Below are positions 51,706-58,514 of a stretch of 64,000 nt of DNA, piece after piece (position 1 is the stretch's first letter; every line of letters starts with the position of its first letter). Both the position numbers and the translations under genes were made by a program. The notes beneath the pieces were generated by a model, which ran no database searches, had not been told where the DNA came from, and was given only the letters and a program-made list of their open reading frames with translations. Origin of the DNA: Streptomyces mexicanus (lineage in GTDB: Bacteria > Actinomycetota > Actinomycetes > Streptomycetales > Streptomycetaceae); assembly GCF_902506575.1 (NCBI RefSeq), contig NZ_LR732544.1:4949458-5013457 (forward strand), written 5' to 3'.

Positions 51706-53430
51706 ATGCGACTCGTCCTGACCGAACCGGCCGAAAGGATGGACCGCCCCTACGCCCGGCGCTGGTGGGCGCTCCTCGTGCTCTGCCTGAGCCTGCTGAT
51801 CATCGTGATGGCGAACACCGCCCTCACGGTCGCCGCACCCGAGATGACCCGCGATCTCGGCCTGTCCAGCGCCGACCTGCAGTGGGTCATCGACGCCTAC
51901 ACCGTGCCGTACGCGGCGCTGATGCTGCTGCTCGGCGCGATCGGCGACAAGTACAGCCGGCGCGGCGCGCTCGTCCTCGGCCTGGTGGTCTTCGGCGGCG
52001 GCGCCGTCTTCGGCTCCCTCGCCGGCAGCGCGGCCACCGTCATCGCCGCCCGCGCGGTGATGGGCGTCGGCGCCGCGCTGATCATGCCGGCCACGCTCTC
52101 CCTGCTCGCCGCGACCTTCCCGCGCGCCGAACGTGCCAAGGCGATCACCCTGTGGACGGCCACCGCGGGCCTTGCGATCGCGGCCGGCCCGGTCGTCGCC
52201 GGCGCCCTGCTCAAGGACCACGGCTGGGCCTCGACCTTCCTGATCAACGTGCCCGTGGCCGCCGTGGCCCTGGTGGCCGCCTTCGCCCTCGTCCCGCCCT
52301 CCAGGGCCGGTCACCAGGACCGCATCGACTACGTCGGCGGCCTGCTGTCCGTGCTCTGGACCGGCTCCCTCGTCTACATGATCATCCAGGGGCCGCACTT
52401 CGGCTGGGACACCAAGGCGGTCACCGCCGCGGTCGTCGCGGGCGCGGGCCTGGTGGCCTTCGTCCTGTGGGAGCTGCGCCACCCGCGGCCCCTCCTCGAC
52501 GTGCGCCGCTTCACCGCCCGCCGCTTCGCCGGCGCCAACCTGGCCGTCGCCCTGTTCTTCCTGGCCGTCTTCGGCGCCTTCTACTACCTCACCCAGCACC
52601 TGCAGTTCGTCCTCGGCTACGACGCCCTGGCCACCGGCGTGCGGATGCTGCCGCTGGCGGGCGCCGTCTTCGTCGGCTCGGCCCTGACCGGCTACCTCAC
52701 CCCGCGCGTCGGCATGAAGTGGACGGTCTCCGCGGGCATGGCCGGCGGCACCGCCGCCCTCGCCCTGCTCACCCGGGTGGACGGCACCTCCTCCTACGGC
52801 GACTTCGTATCCCCCCTGATCATCCTGGGCCTGGCCATCGGTCTCGCGCTGTCCCCCTGCACCGACGCGATCATGGGCTCCTTCCCGGAGTCCGAGCTGG
52901 GCGTCGGCGGCGCCGTGAACGACACCTCGCTGGAACTGGGCGGCTCCCTCGGCATCGCGATCCTCGGTTCCCTGCTGTCCACGGCGTACTCCGGCCGGCT
53001 CTCCGACGCCGTCGCCGGCAGCAAGCTCCCCGCGAGCGCCCTGGCCACCGCGCAGGACTCCGTCGGCGCCGGATACGCCGTCGCCCAGGGCATCGGGGCG
53101 AAGGCCCGGCAGCTCGCCGCGCAGGCGGCCCACGCCACCGACCCCCACCAGGCCGCCCAGCTCAAGGCCCAGGCCGGGCAACTCGCCCAGGGCGCCCGCC
53201 AGATGAAGGACGCGGTCGGCTCCGCCTTCGCGGACGCGGTGGCCCACACCAGCCTGGTCGGCGCCGTGATCCTCGGCGTGGGCACCGTCGTGGTGGCCCT
53301 GCTGCTGCCGCGCGGAACCCGGCGGGACGCGGAACCGACGGACGCGGAACCGACGGACGCGGACGAAGCGGCGAAGGAGACCAAGGGAACGAAGGAGACG
53401 AAGCAGCCGGTGGACGACCGGGTGAACTGA
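51706..53430 (+). CDS. MFS drug exporter, DHA2 (EmrB/QacA) 14-TM type
   Basis: This 574-residue membrane protein has about 14 hydrophobic helices. The DHA2 motifs are IVMANTALTVAAPEMTRDLG, LQWVIDAYTVPYAALMLLLG, GDKYSRRGALVLG, and motif C-like WTATAGLAIAAGPVVAGALL. A long periplasmic Ala/Gln-rich loop (about residues 440-495) lies before the last helix. The C-terminus is a hydrophilic tail with DAEPT repeats. It would export antibiotics or dyes with protons. It is under the divergent TetR repressor. Confidence 0.92.
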   Translation: MRLVLTEPAERMDRPYARRWWALLVLCLSLLIIVMANTALTVAAPEMTRDLGLSSADLQWVIDAYTVPYAALMLLLGAIGDKYSRRGALVLGLVVFGGGAVFGSLAGSAATVIAARAVMGVGAALIMPATLSLLAATFPRAERAKAITLWTATAGLAIAAGPVVAGALLKDHGWASTFLINVPVAAVALVAAFALVPPSRAGHQDRIDYVGGLLSVLWTGSLVYMIIQGPHFGWDTKAVTAAVVAGAGLVAFVLWELRHPRPLLDVRRFTARRFAGANLAVALFFLAVFGAFYYLTQHLQFVLGYDALATGVRMLPLAGAVFVGSALTGYLTPRVGMKWTVSAGMAGGTAALALLTRVDGTSSYGDFVSPLIILGLAIGLALSPCTDAIMGSFPESELGVGGAVNDTSLELGGSLGIAILGSLLSTAYSGRLSDAVAGSKLPASALATAQDSVGAGYAVAQGIGAKARQLAAQAAHATDPHQAAQLKAQAGQLAQGARQMKDAVGSAFADAVAHTSLVGAVILGVGTVVVALLLPRGTRRDAEPTDAEPTDADEAAKETKGTKETKQPVDDRVN

Positions 53431-53448
53431 CACCGGTGAACTGACACC
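53421..53448. repeat. 14-bp duplication spanning the MFS stop codon
   Basis: GGTGAACTGACACC occurs twice in tandem (53421-53434 and 53435-53448). The first copy contains the last codons and TGA of the exporter. Confidence 0.8.
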
Positions 53449-53559
53449 CCTGGGCCTGCGTCTCTTACCCCGACGCACTACCGTGCCGTGGCCGGAAACA
53501 ACCGGTCACGGCACGGCCGTGCACATCCGGTCCCGCACGTGGATGGAGGCACTCGGGGG

Positions 53560-54324
53560 ATGGCGATCGACTGGAACCGGCGCACCTGCGCGCGCAAGGG
53601 GCATGTGACCTACGCCCCGGACGACCCCCGGCTGCGCATCCGGCTGCACGCCCAGACCGCGCTCGGCGAGGTGTGGCGCTGCCTGCGCTGCGGCGACTTC
53701 GTCCTGGGCGAGCCGCACGGCGCGGGCCCGGCGGCGGAGGCCCCGCTGGTGCCGCGCGGCAAGGTGCTGCGGGACCTGTTCGTCCTGCGCTTCCTGGCCC
53801 TCGAACGGGCCGTGCGCGGGGTGTTCATCGTCCTGGCGGCGGTGGCCGTCTGGAAGTTCAGCAACAGCAAGGACGCGGTCCGGCGGCTGTTCGACGAGTA
53901 CCTGGACGTCTTCCGCCCGGTCTTCCGGCACTTCCACTACGACCTCGACCACTCGCCGGTCGTCGGCACCATCCAGAAGACCTTCGGCTACCAGCACTCC
54001 ACCCTGCTCCTGGTGGCCGCCCTGCTGCTGGCCTACGCGCTGATCGAGATCATCGAGGCGGTCGGCCTGTGGTACGCCAAGCGCTGGGCGGAGTACCTGA
54101 CGGTGGTGGCCACGGCCGCGTTCCTGCCGCTGGAGATCTACGAGCTGACGGAGCACGTCAGCGCCCTGAAGATCGCCACCCTGGTCCTCAACATCCTCGC
54201 CGTCCTCTACATCGCCGTCGCCAAACGCCTCTTCGGCCTGCGCGGCGGCCGCCGCGCCTTCGACGAGGAACGCCGCAGCGCCTCCCTGCTGGAGGTGGAG
54301 GAGTCGGCGGGCGCGCTGGTCTGA
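53560..54324 (+). CDS. DUF2127 family membrane protein
   Basis: This 254-residue protein begins with a hydrophilic region carrying four or more Cys/His positions (RRTCARKGHVTYAP; WRCLRCGDFVLG), possibly a small metal site. Four hydrophobic segments follow: FLALERAVRGVFIVLAAVAV, STLLLVAALLLAYALIEIIE, YLTVVATAAFLPLEIYEL and ATLVLNILAVLYIAVAKRLF. This is the DUF2127 pattern; the function is unknown. The ATG at 53560 begins IDWNRRTC; a start at 53488 is less likely. It is convergent with the VanZ-like gene, 12 bp apart. Confidence 0.87.
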   Translation: MAIDWNRRTCARKGHVTYAPDDPRLRIRLHAQTALGEVWRCLRCGDFVLGEPHGAGPAAEAPLVPRGKVLRDLFVLRFLALERAVRGVFIVLAAVAVWKFSNSKDAVRRLFDEYLDVFRPVFRHFHYDLDHSPVVGTIQKTFGYQHSTLLLVAALLLAYALIEIIEAVGLWYAKRWAEYLTVVATAAFLPLEIYELTEHVSALKIATLVLNILAVLYIAVAKRLFGLRGGRRAFDEERRSASLLEVEESAGALV

Positions 54325-54336
54325 GCGGGCGGGGCC

Positions 54337-55737
54337 TCAGTCGGCCGTGTCGTAGTCGAACACCTCTCCGCTGAGGGCGTTCACGCGGTACCGGTCACCG
54401 GAGTACGGCTCCTGCGCCGTGTCGTCCGGCGCCGGCCTCACATCGTCCGTCACCTGCACGAGCCACTGGGGCGTCCAGACGCCGTCCTGGGAGACCGCCT
54501 TCAGCTTGAGGGCCTTGACCTCGAACGCGGCGTCGGCGTTCCCATTGCGCCGCAGCCGTGCGGTCACTTCCTCGCGGACCGCCTCCTCGGCCTGCCGGGC
54601 GCCGATCCTGGCCCGCGCGAGGTCCACCCGGGACGGGCCCAGGGTGACGTCGATCTGCGCGATGCGTCCGGCCCTGTCCACCTGGACGTCCAGCATCCTG
54701 GGCATCAGCACGCCGTTGTGCGTCCACCGCCAGCGGGTGACCCAGCCCTGCCGGGCCTTCTCGCCCACGGGAGAGGTCCGCCGGACGTCCGCGTCCGCCA
54801 CCCACGGGTACCGCTGCCGGGCGTAGGACTCGGCCACGCGGTAGGCGTCCTGGGCGCGCGTCGGCGCCTTCGCGCCGGCCACCGGGTAGCCCATGACGGT
54901 GAGACGGTCCCCGTCCTCCAGCACCACGTTCAGGTGTCTCTTGTCCGGCCAGGACAGGGTGCCGTTACCGAACTCCTGCGGATGGTCCTTCCCGCGGCTG
55001 AGCAGGATGGAGACGATGTTCGTGCACGGCGCTCCCGTGCACGGCTGCGCATAGACTCGGCCCATCGTGTACCGATCGCCGAACGCCTTCCGCACGGCGG
55101 CCTCCATGGCCCGCTTCTGCTCCGGGTCGGCCGCGGACAGGCCGGTGCCGTCCACGTTCGTGTAAGCGAGCATCGGGCGCGCGACTCCCGTGCCGAGGAC
55201 CAGGAACGCGAGCGAGGCGATCAGCGCGCCCTTCAGCCCGGCCCGCCAGACGACCGTCCGGCGGGCCGTGAGCACGATCGCGGCGACGGTCCAGCCCACC
55301 AGTCCGCCCAGGATGTTCATCTCGGCGTCCGAGCTGTCGCACACGCGCCCCAGACCGTCCACGGTGGCCTGGGTGAACTCGATGCCCAGCGGCAGCACGA
55401 CGACGCCGACCAGGGCGGGCAGCGGACGCCGGACGGCCATCAGGGCGAGGAAGCCGACCGGCACCGTCATGGCGAGGTTCCACAGCCCCTGGGTGGTGTG
55501 GAACGGCTCGGCGAACCGGTGGTTGAGGACGCACTCACCGCTCGCCCGGCCGGCGTCCATGAACGTGACACCCAGTACGCCGGTGAGGGTGAAGGCGAGG
55601 CCCGACCACCACCCCCCGTGCGCGGCACCCAGCCTGCGGGCGAGTACCCAGGCCGCGCCCGCGAGCACGAGAGCGGTCACAGTGCAGGCGGCCAGGTAGC
55701 CGACCTGATCGCGGAATATCGCGGTGAACACGGGCAC
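54337..55737 (-). CDS. VanZ-like membrane protein with long extracytoplasmic domain
   Basis: This 466-residue protein has an N-terminal membrane domain of about five helices. The VanZ pattern is VLPLGIEFTQATVDGLGRVC then SSDAEMNILGGLVGW. A final helix (residues about 175-195) leads into a roughly 270-residue extracytoplasmic region ending GDRYRVNALSGEVFDYDTAD, which looks like a PepSY-type beta strand end. VanZ homologues influence glycopeptide or lipid handling; no such substrate is evident here. The GTG at 55737 has AAGGGA 5 nt upstream. It follows a DUF397 gene on the same strand. Confidence 0.8.
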   Translation of the reverse strand: MPVFTAIFRDQVGYLAACTVTALVLAGAAWVLARRLGAAHGGWWSGLAFTLTGVLGVTFMDAGRASGECVLNHRFAEPFHTTQGLWNLAMTVPVGFLALMAVRRPLPALVGVVVLPLGIEFTQATVDGLGRVCDSSDAEMNILGGLVGWTVAAIVLTARRTVVWRAGLKGALIASLAFLVLGTGVARPMLAYTNVDGTGLSAADPEQKRAMEAAVRKAFGDRYTMGRVYAQPCTGAPCTNIVSILLSRGKDHPQEFGNGTLSWPDKRHLNVVLEDGDRLTVMGYPVAGAKAPTRAQDAYRVAESYARQRYPWVADADVRRTSPVGEKARQGWVTRWRWTHNGVLMPRMLDVQVDRAGRIAQIDVTLGPSRVDLARARIGARQAEEAVREEVTARLRRNGNADAAFEVKALKLKAVSQDGVWTPQWLVQVTDDVRPAPDDTAQEPYSGDRYRVNALSGEVFDYDTAD

Positions 55738-55823
55738 GTCCCTTGCGTGTCGGAGCGAGCAGGACAGGGGACGGCGAAGGCCCCGCCTGACCAGACGGGG
55801 CCTGTGGGGTGGTCGGTTTCGGA

Positions 55824-56033
55824 TCAGCCGCGCGACGCGTAGGTCACGAAGTCGGCCCAGGCGGCCGGGGCGAGGGCGAGCTGAGGACCGCCGACGCTCT
55901 TGGAGTCGCGGACGTGGACGGTGCCGGGAGCGTGGGCGACCTCGACGCAGGAGTTGCCGTCGTTGCCGCTGCTGTAGCTGCTCTTGAACCACGCCAGCTC
56001 GGAGGTGTCCCCGGTGGTGGGCTTGCGGATCAT
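55824..56033 (-). CDS. DUF397 protein
   Basis: This 69-residue protein is a typical DUF397 member: LAWFKSSYSSGNDGNSCVEV, VHVRDSKSV and AWADFVTYASRG. Such proteins pair with Scr1-type helix-turn-helix regulators in Streptomyces and act as small partners or antitoxin-like modulators. Its ATG overlaps the stop of the regulator gene (ATGA). Confidence 0.92.
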   Translation of the reverse strand: MIRKPTTGDTSELAWFKSSYSSGNDGNSCVEVAHAPGTVHVRDSKSVGGPQLALAPAAWADFVTYASRG

Positions 56034-56905
56034 GTCTCTCCCAGCAGTTGTTCGATGAAGGCCAGCGACTCCCGGGGCGAGAGTGCCTGAGCCCGGATGG
56101 TGCCATACCGCAGCTCAAGGATGCGTAGGCGCCGGGGATCGTGGGTCGGTCGGCCGTTGAACGCGCCGTCGGCGCGACCCACTGCAGTGCCGTCCGCGAA
56201 CTTAAGCAGCTCGATACGGCCGTCCAGCCCCGAGTGGGTGTCGCAGTCCATCGGCATCACCTGCAGCACGACGTTGTGCAACCGCCCCACCTCCAGCAGC
56301 CGTTCGAGCTGGTGACGCCACACAATTGTGCCCCCGATCGGACGACGTAGGGCCCCCTCTTCCAGGACGAAGTGGATCGACGGCGCCGGATCGCGGTCGA
56401 AGACCGATTGTCGGGCCAGCCGTGCCGCCACCATGCGCTCGACGTCATCGGGCGAATACGGCGGCTGGGCCGCGCCGATGACGGCCCGCGCGTGCTCCGG
56501 CGTCTGCAACAGCCCGTGGACGCTGTTGCACTCATACACCCCGATCTCGACCGCCTGGGCCTCCAGCTTCGCCAGCTCCCGCACCCTCTTCGGGTACCGG
56601 ACCTTCTTCACGTCCTCCCAGGTCGCCGCGATGAGTCCGTCCGCGTTCAGCAACTCGTCGGCCGCGATCAGGTACTCCTGCCGGGGGATGCGCTTGCCGC
56701 CCTCGATCTTGTACACCATGTCCTCGCTGTACCCCACGGCCTTGGCGAACTCGCCGGCGCGCATCCCGGCCGCCTCCCGCCGCAGCTTCAACTGCCGCCC
56801 CACGGTGGTGATCACCGCCACGCCCCATTCGTCGTCCGGGTCCACCTCCCACCCCGGCTCGTCCGCCTCGCTCCTGAGCCCTACGGCCTGCTCCTCCTGC
56901 GACAT
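56030..56905 (-). CDS. Helix-turn-helix regulator with DUF5753 domain
   Basis: This 291-residue protein has a Cro/cI helix-turn-helix (VGRQLKLRREAAGMRAGEFA; GYSEDMVYKIEGGKRIP; about residues 35-75). A C-terminal DUF5753 domain follows, containing YECNSVHGLLQTPEHARAVI and MPMDCDTHSGLDG and ending ESLAFIEQLL. It is the standard partner of DUF397. The ATG at 56905 follows AAGGAGGGG. The upstream gap has four spaced GGACA repeats and leads to a divergent ATPase gene. Confidence 0.92.
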   Translation of the reverse strand: MSQEEQAVGLRSEADEPGWEVDPDDEWGVAVITTVGRQLKLRREAAGMRAGEFAKAVGYSEDMVYKIEGGKRIPRQEYLIAADELLNADGLIAATWEDVKKVRYPKRVRELAKLEAQAVEIGVYECNSVHGLLQTPEHARAVIGAAQPPYSPDDVERMVAARLARQSVFDRDPAPSIHFVLEEGALRRPIGGTIVWRHQLERLLEVGRLHNVVLQVMPMDCDTHSGLDGRIELLKFADGTAVGRADGAFNGRPTHDPRRLRILELRYGTIRAQALSPRESLAFIEQLLGET

Positions 56906-56962
56906 CCGCGCCCCTCCTTCGTCCCGCACCGCACCTCGGCGCCCTACCCGTGCCAACGGTGA

Positions 56963-56997
56963 GGACAGCCAGGACAGCACCGGACAACCACTGGACA
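56963..56997. repeat. Four spaced GGACA repeats
   Basis: GGACA occurs at 56963, 56972, 56982 and 56993, roughly one helical turn apart, in the 154-bp divergent gap between the helix-turn-helix gene and the ATPase gene. They may be direct-repeat binding sites for the regulator. Confidence 0.5.
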
Positions 56998-57059
56998 GTG
57001 ACCCTACGCAACCGCCCCCTCACGCATCACGGTAGGCGGAAGCCGCCACGCTGGGTGAC

Positions 57060-57491
57060 GTGAACCGAGAAATCACCGACCCGCCGTCCCGACTCGGCGG
57101 TCCCGTCCGCAACTTCAGCCTGCAACTGTCCCCGACGCCCCGCGGTGCCCGCCTCGCCCGTCTGCTCGCCGCCGAGCAACTGCGCACCTGGGGCCTGCCG
57201 TTGCACCCGGCAGAGCACATCGTCGCCGAGCTGGCGGCCAACGCCGCCACCCACGGCCGCGTCCCCGGCCGGGACTTCCGGCTGCTGCTGTACGTCGTCG
57301 GCGACACCCTCCGGATCGAGGTCACCGACACGCGCGGTGACCGGCTGCCCCGGGTGCGGCCGGCTGCCGCCGACGCCGAGTCCGGCCGCGGCCTGCTGCT
57401 CGTGGACGCCCTCGCCGACCGCTGGGGCGTCGTCTCCGGCCCGCCGCCGCGCAAGACCGTGTGGGCGGAGGTGAGGGCGCGGGCGATCTGA
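57060..57491 (+). CDS. Anti-sigma-type HATPase domain protein
   Basis: This 143-residue protein is a single GHKL ATPase domain of the RsbW/SpoIIAB-like kind. HIVAELAANAATHGRVPGRD is the N box, VTDTRGD the G1 region and ESGRGLLLVDALADRWGVV the G2 region. Such genes are found next to DUF397 and helix-turn-helix genes in Streptomyces, and the trio forms a small regulatory unit. The GTG at 57060 is the best start available; no strong ribosome-binding site is seen. Confidence 0.88.
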   Translation: MNREITDPPSRLGGPVRNFSLQLSPTPRGARLARLLAAEQLRTWGLPLHPAEHIVAELAANAATHGRVPGRDFRLLLYVVGDTLRIEVTDTRGDRLPRVRPAAADAESGRGLLLVDALADRWGVVSGPPPRKTVWAEVRARAI

Positions 57492-57537
57492 GCGGGGTGC
57501 TGCGTTCGCCCGGGCACGGGCGGCGCCCACCCGTTGC

Positions 57538-57555
57538 CTTGACGCCGACGTCAAG
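57538..57555. promoter_or_regulatory. MerR-type dyad CTTGACG-N4-CGTCAAG
   Basis: A perfect 7-bp dyad with the spacer CCGA lies 16 bp upstream of the merR-like ATG. MerR proteins bind dyads within stretched promoters. The site could autoregulate the merR-thioredoxin operon. Confidence 0.65.
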
Positions 57556-57571
57556 CCCTACGGTCGTGCTC

Positions 57572-58018
57572 ATGCGAATCGGTGAGCTGGCCGAGCGGGC
57601 CGGGACCACGGCGCGGGCGGTGCGGTACTACGAGGCCCGCGGGCTGCTGCCCGGGCGGCGGGATGCCCGGGGGCACCGTGTCTACGACGAGCGGGACCTG
57701 AGGCTGCTGCGGCAGATCCGAACCCTCCAGGACTTCGGGTTCGAACTGGAGGAGACGCGGCCCTTCGTGGAGTGCCTGCGGGCCGGGCACCCTCAGGGCG
57801 ACTCCTGCCCGGACTCGCTCGCCGTCTACCGGCGCAAGCTGGACGAGCTGGACGCGTTGATGGGCGAGCTGCGGGCGGTGCGGGAGAGGGTCGCCGGGCA
57901 GTTGGCGCGCGCCGAGAGGGCGCGGGACGCGCTGGTGGCCGAGGCGCTGGTTCCGGGGGGTCCGGAACCCAGGTGCGAGCTGGTGCCCCAGGGGGCGCCG
58001 GAAGGGCGGGAGCGATGA
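57572..58018 (+). CDS. MerR family transcriptional regulator
   Basis: This 148-residue regulator has a MerR winged helix (MRIGELAERAGTTARAVRYY and EARGLLPGRRDARGHRVYDE), a dimerisation helix and a Cys pair in FVECLRAGHPQGDSCPDSLA. These cysteines may sense redox or metal, which fits its coupled thioredoxin partner. The ATG at 57572 gives the family N-terminus. Its stop overlaps the thioredoxin start. Confidence 0.92.
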   Translation: MRIGELAERAGTTARAVRYYEARGLLPGRRDARGHRVYDERDLRLLRQIRTLQDFGFELEETRPFVECLRAGHPQGDSCPDSLAVYRRKLDELDALMGELRAVRERVAGQLARAERARDALVAEALVPGGPEPRCELVPQGAPEGRER

Positions 58019-58350
58019 TCAAGCAGGTGGCCGGGGTGGCCGAGGTGACCGACGCGGACTTCGCGGCCGAGGTGCTTCAGGCGGAGCTGCCGGTGCTGGT
58101 GCAGTTCACGGCCGAGTGGTGCGGGCCGTGCCGGCAGCTGGCGCCCGTGCTCGGGGCGATCGCCGCGGAAGAGGGCGACCGGCTGAAGATCGTGCAGGTG
58201 GACGTGGACCGCAATCCGCGGACCACGCTCGCCCACGGCGTGCTGGCGACCCCGACGCTCATGGTGTTCCGGGGCGGGGAGCCGGTGAAGTCGATGGTGG
58301 GGGCGCGGGCCAAGCGGCGGCTGCTGGAGGAGCTGGCCGACGTGCTCTGA
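58015..58350 (+). CDS. Thioredoxin
   Basis: This 111-residue thioredoxin has the canonical active site FTAEWCGPCRQLAP at about residues 31-44 and the cis-proline loop LATPTLMVFRGG. It reduces disulfides with electrons from thioredoxin reductase. The ATG at 58015 overlaps the MerR stop (ATGA), so regulator and thioredoxin are co-translated. A 17-bp-stem terminator follows, closing the operon. Confidence 0.95.
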   Translation: MIKQVAGVAEVTDADFAAEVLQAELPVLVQFTAEWCGPCRQLAPVLGAIAAEEGDRLKIVQVDVDRNPRTTLAHGVLATPTLMVFRGGEPVKSMVGARAKRRLLEELADVL

Positions 58351-58385
58351 TCAGCGCCCTCGGAGCAGGCCGGACGCTCGCCCGG

Positions 58386-58433
58386 ACGCAAGGAAATCCC
58401 CCGCGCAATTGCGTTCGGGGGATTTCCTTGCGT
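58386..58433 (+). terminator. Strong terminator after thioredoxin
   Basis: A perfect 17-bp stem (58386-58402 with 58417-58433) encloses a 14-nt loop that itself contains GCAATTGC. TATATT follows. It is the most classical terminator of the window, 35 bp after the stop. Confidence 0.85.
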
Positions 58434-58439
58434 ATATTC

Positions 58440-58472
58440 GGTGATTCGTGACTTCCGGAAAGTCGGGTCACC
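58440..58472. promoter_or_regulatory. Nested dyad before the HelD-like gene
   Basis: GACTT-CCGGA-AAGTC (58450-58464) lies within GGTGA (58440-58444) and TCACC (58468-58472). It is 43 bp before the helicase start. It does not match the rifamycin-associated element as I remember it. Confidence 0.4.
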
Positions 58473-58514
58473 AAGAAGCCTTACTGAGCACAGTATATCC
58501 GGGCGGGAGCGGAA

